A stretch of 7,380 nt of DNA from an uncultured Collinsella sp. GTDB lineage: Bacteria > Actinomycetota > Coriobacteriia > Coriobacteriales > Coriobacteriaceae. The first letter of the stretch is position 1. Each line of letters starts with the position of its first letter. The DNA lies in NCBI GenBank assembly GCA_958429225.1, contig CAUAJB010000079.1:1-7380 (forward strand), given 5' to 3'. The notes under the pieces were generated by a model. The model searched no databases, had not been told where the DNA came from, and was given only the letters and a program-made list of their open reading frames with translations. Positions 6,688-7,380 of this stretch are shown piece by piece. The position numbers and the translations under genes are program-made.

Positions 6688-7227
6688 CTATGCTCCTAGC
6701 GTATCTTGCGAAGCATCGCCCAGGTGCTCCGTCAATGCTGAATTCTGCAGCTGCTCAAGCTCATCTAAAACAGAGCGAGCCTCTTTAAATGTCTGCGCAA
6801 CGCGTTTCTTGGTGCTCACCTTTTCATCTTTTGGCTTAGGCCGAGCATCTTCGGTAATCGCGATGGCATTCGCAACGGCCAAGTCTCCTGTAAGCGTAAT
6901 GGAAAGAGCGACCTCAACAACACCAAGCTCATGAGCGATCTCGAGTGCACGGCCCGAAAGCAGCGCCTTCGGTTTGCCGAGTTTATCACGCGTTACCGAA
7001 ACATCCTTGCGACCAACGCCTTGACTAAAACCCGTGCCGAGAGCTTTAAGCACCGCCTCGCGCGAAGCAAAGCGGCTCGCATAGTGAGCAGCGGGACGCG
7101 ATGATGCATCGCAATACGCACGCTCATCTTCGGTAAACACACGCCGAGCAAACGACGGCGTCTTTTCAAGAATTGATTTCATGCGGGAAATCTCGACGAT
7201 ATCAACGCCGATACCAGCTTCAGCCAT
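6688..7227 (-). CDS. acpS: Holo-[acyl-carrier-protein] synthase with C-terminal extension
   Basis: AcpS transfers 4'-phosphopantetheine from CoA to the serine of apo-ACP, activating fatty acid synthesis in the cytoplasm. The 179-aa product opens with GIGVDIVEISR (residues 5-15; Asp9 is the expected Mg ligand) and has FASREAVLKALGTG (53-66; Glu57 is the second metal ligand, Lys61 the conserved lysine) and DKLGKPKALLSG (81-92). The segment SITLTGDLAVA (109-119) matches the C-terminal strand but has Leu112 where many homologues have His; E. coli AcpS, recalled from memory, also lacks it. The family is usually about 120-125 residues; here the core ends near 127 and a charged tail of about 50 residues follows, with a likely helix at 140-162. 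The start at 7227 is chosen because GGAGGTG lies 5 nt upstream (counting from GGAGG); a further ATG at 7239 overlaps that site. It is the first gene of the operon, and its stop codon abuts the nnr start. Confidence 0.95.
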   Translation of the reverse strand: MAEAGIGVDIVEISRMKSILEKTPSFARRVFTEDERAYCDASSRPAAHYASRFASREAVLKALGTGFSQGVGRKDVSVTRDKLGKPKALLSGRALEIAHELGVVEVALSITLTGDLAVANAIAITEDARPKPKDEKVSTKKRVAQTFKEARSVLDELEQLQNSALTEHLGDASQDTLGA

Positions 7228-7230
7228 GTT

Positions 7231-7237
7231 CACCTCC
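7231..7237 (-). promoter_or_regulatory. Shine-Dalgarno sequence that fixes the acpS start
   Basis: On the minus strand GGAGGTG precedes AACATG. This near-perfect ribosome-binding site is correctly spaced for the ATG at 7227. It lies inside the first codons of a frame opened from the ATG at 7239, which therefore is probably not the real start. Confidence 0.85.
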
Positions 7238-7256
7238 ATATCGCACAGACTAAGTT

Positions 7257-7286
7257 ATTGTAGCCCGTTCACAGAAGATGCGACAA
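7257..7286 (-). promoter_or_regulatory. Candidate sigma70-type promoter, proximal to acpS
   Basis: Read on the minus strand, TTGTCG (7286-7281) is followed after 18 bp by TACAAT (7262-7257), which match TTGACA at 4 of 6 and TATAAT at 5 of 6 positions. Transcription would start near 7250, giving a leader of about 20 nt that includes the acpS ribosome-binding site. It lies between the upstream gene's terminator and acpS, where an operon promoter is expected. The call rests on motif matching only. Confidence 0.55.
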
Positions 7287-7292
7287 ACGAGG

Positions 7293-7322
7293 GTTATAAA
7301 ACACAGCTACTATGTGAGACAA
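7293..7322 (-). promoter_or_regulatory. Candidate sigma70-type promoter, distal to acpS
   Basis: Read on the minus strand, TTGTCT (7322-7317) is followed after 18 bp by TATAAC (7298-7293). Spacing and form resemble the proximal candidate 36 bp downstream, so the operon may have tandem promoters. It begins just past the T-run of the upstream terminator. The support is sequence motif only. Confidence 0.4.
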
Positions 7323-7334
7323 AAGCCCGTAAAC

Positions 7335-7368
7335 GCAAAAAAGGGGGAGGCCGCGAGGCCTCCCCCTT
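7335..7368 (-). terminator. Intrinsic terminator of the gene beyond the right edge
   Basis: A perfect 12-bp stem (7341-7352 with 7357-7368) closes a 4-nt loop (GCGA on plus, TCGC on minus). On the minus strand the stem runs into TTTTTT (7342-7337) and then GCG, the standard form of a Rho-independent terminator. On the plus strand only TTCT follows, so termination is mainly for minus-strand transcripts. The gene it serves must lie to the right of 7380, and it insulates the acpS operon from that gene. Confidence 0.88.
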
Positions 7369-7380
7369 CTCAGTTCAAGC

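Noticed and set aside
6885..6912. Loss of the common His in the AcpS C-terminal strand as a sign of inactivity
   Set aside because: Both metal ligands and the KALGTG motif are intact, and active homologues such as E. coli AcpS also lack this His in my recollection.
7228..7239. Upstream ATG for acpS at 7239
   Set aside because: Its first codons are themselves the GGAGGTG ribosome-binding site for the ATG at 7227, and AcpS homology begins only after the latter.

Overview
The window is a tightly packed six-gene operon on the minus strand, with one intergenic region at each end. The genes are read from high to low coordinates: acpS (holo-ACP synthase), nnr (NAD(P)HX epimerase/dehydratase), alr (alanine racemase), a family 4 uracil-DNA glycosylase, tsaE, and a single gene for a fused TsaB-RimI-TsaD protein. 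The GC-rich coding sequence, the classical acpS-nnr-alr-tsaE-tsaB-rimI-tsaD order and the three-way fusion suggest a Coriobacteriia actinobacterium, perhaps Collinsella or a relative. That assignment is inference from gene content, not from a marker gene.

Layout. At 7335-7368 a strong hairpin followed by a T-run on the minus strand ends a gene lying beyond the right edge. Between it and acpS are two candidate sigma70-type promoters in tandem (7293-7322 and 7257-7286). The genes then follow with gaps of 0, 2, 8 and 12 nt and finally a 14-nt overlap (tsaE/tsaBrimItsaD). Most have a good Shine-Dalgarno sequence lying in or beside the end of the preceding gene, so the set is very likely one transcript with translational coupling. 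No other gene is supported; the long plus-strand reading frames are antisense shadows.

The genes are housekeeping functions. AcpS activates acyl carrier protein, Nnr repairs hydrated NAD(P)H, Alr supplies D-alanine for peptidoglycan, the UDG removes uracil from DNA, and TsaE with TsaB and TsaD makes t6A37 on ANN-decoding tRNAs. The RimI domain would acetylate the N terminus of ribosomal protein S18. Two proteins depart from the family norm. Alr has alanine where the usual carbamylated active-site lysine sits, and AcpS carries a charged C-terminal tail of about 50 residues.

The most unusual DNA is the 403-bp region after tsaD. It contains two inverted copies of a 66-nt element (1-66 on plus, 265-330 on minus). 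The copies align without gaps and each holds a 9-bp stem around an ATTAA loop. Six of their ten differences form three compensatory base-pair changes, so the hairpin itself appears to be conserved. The inner arm of the second copy is repeated again in inverted orientation at 348-391, which gives a 44-bp-arm palindrome starting 12 bp past the tsaD stop. This looks like a structured intergenic repeat or small non-coding element and is the best candidate for something undescribed.
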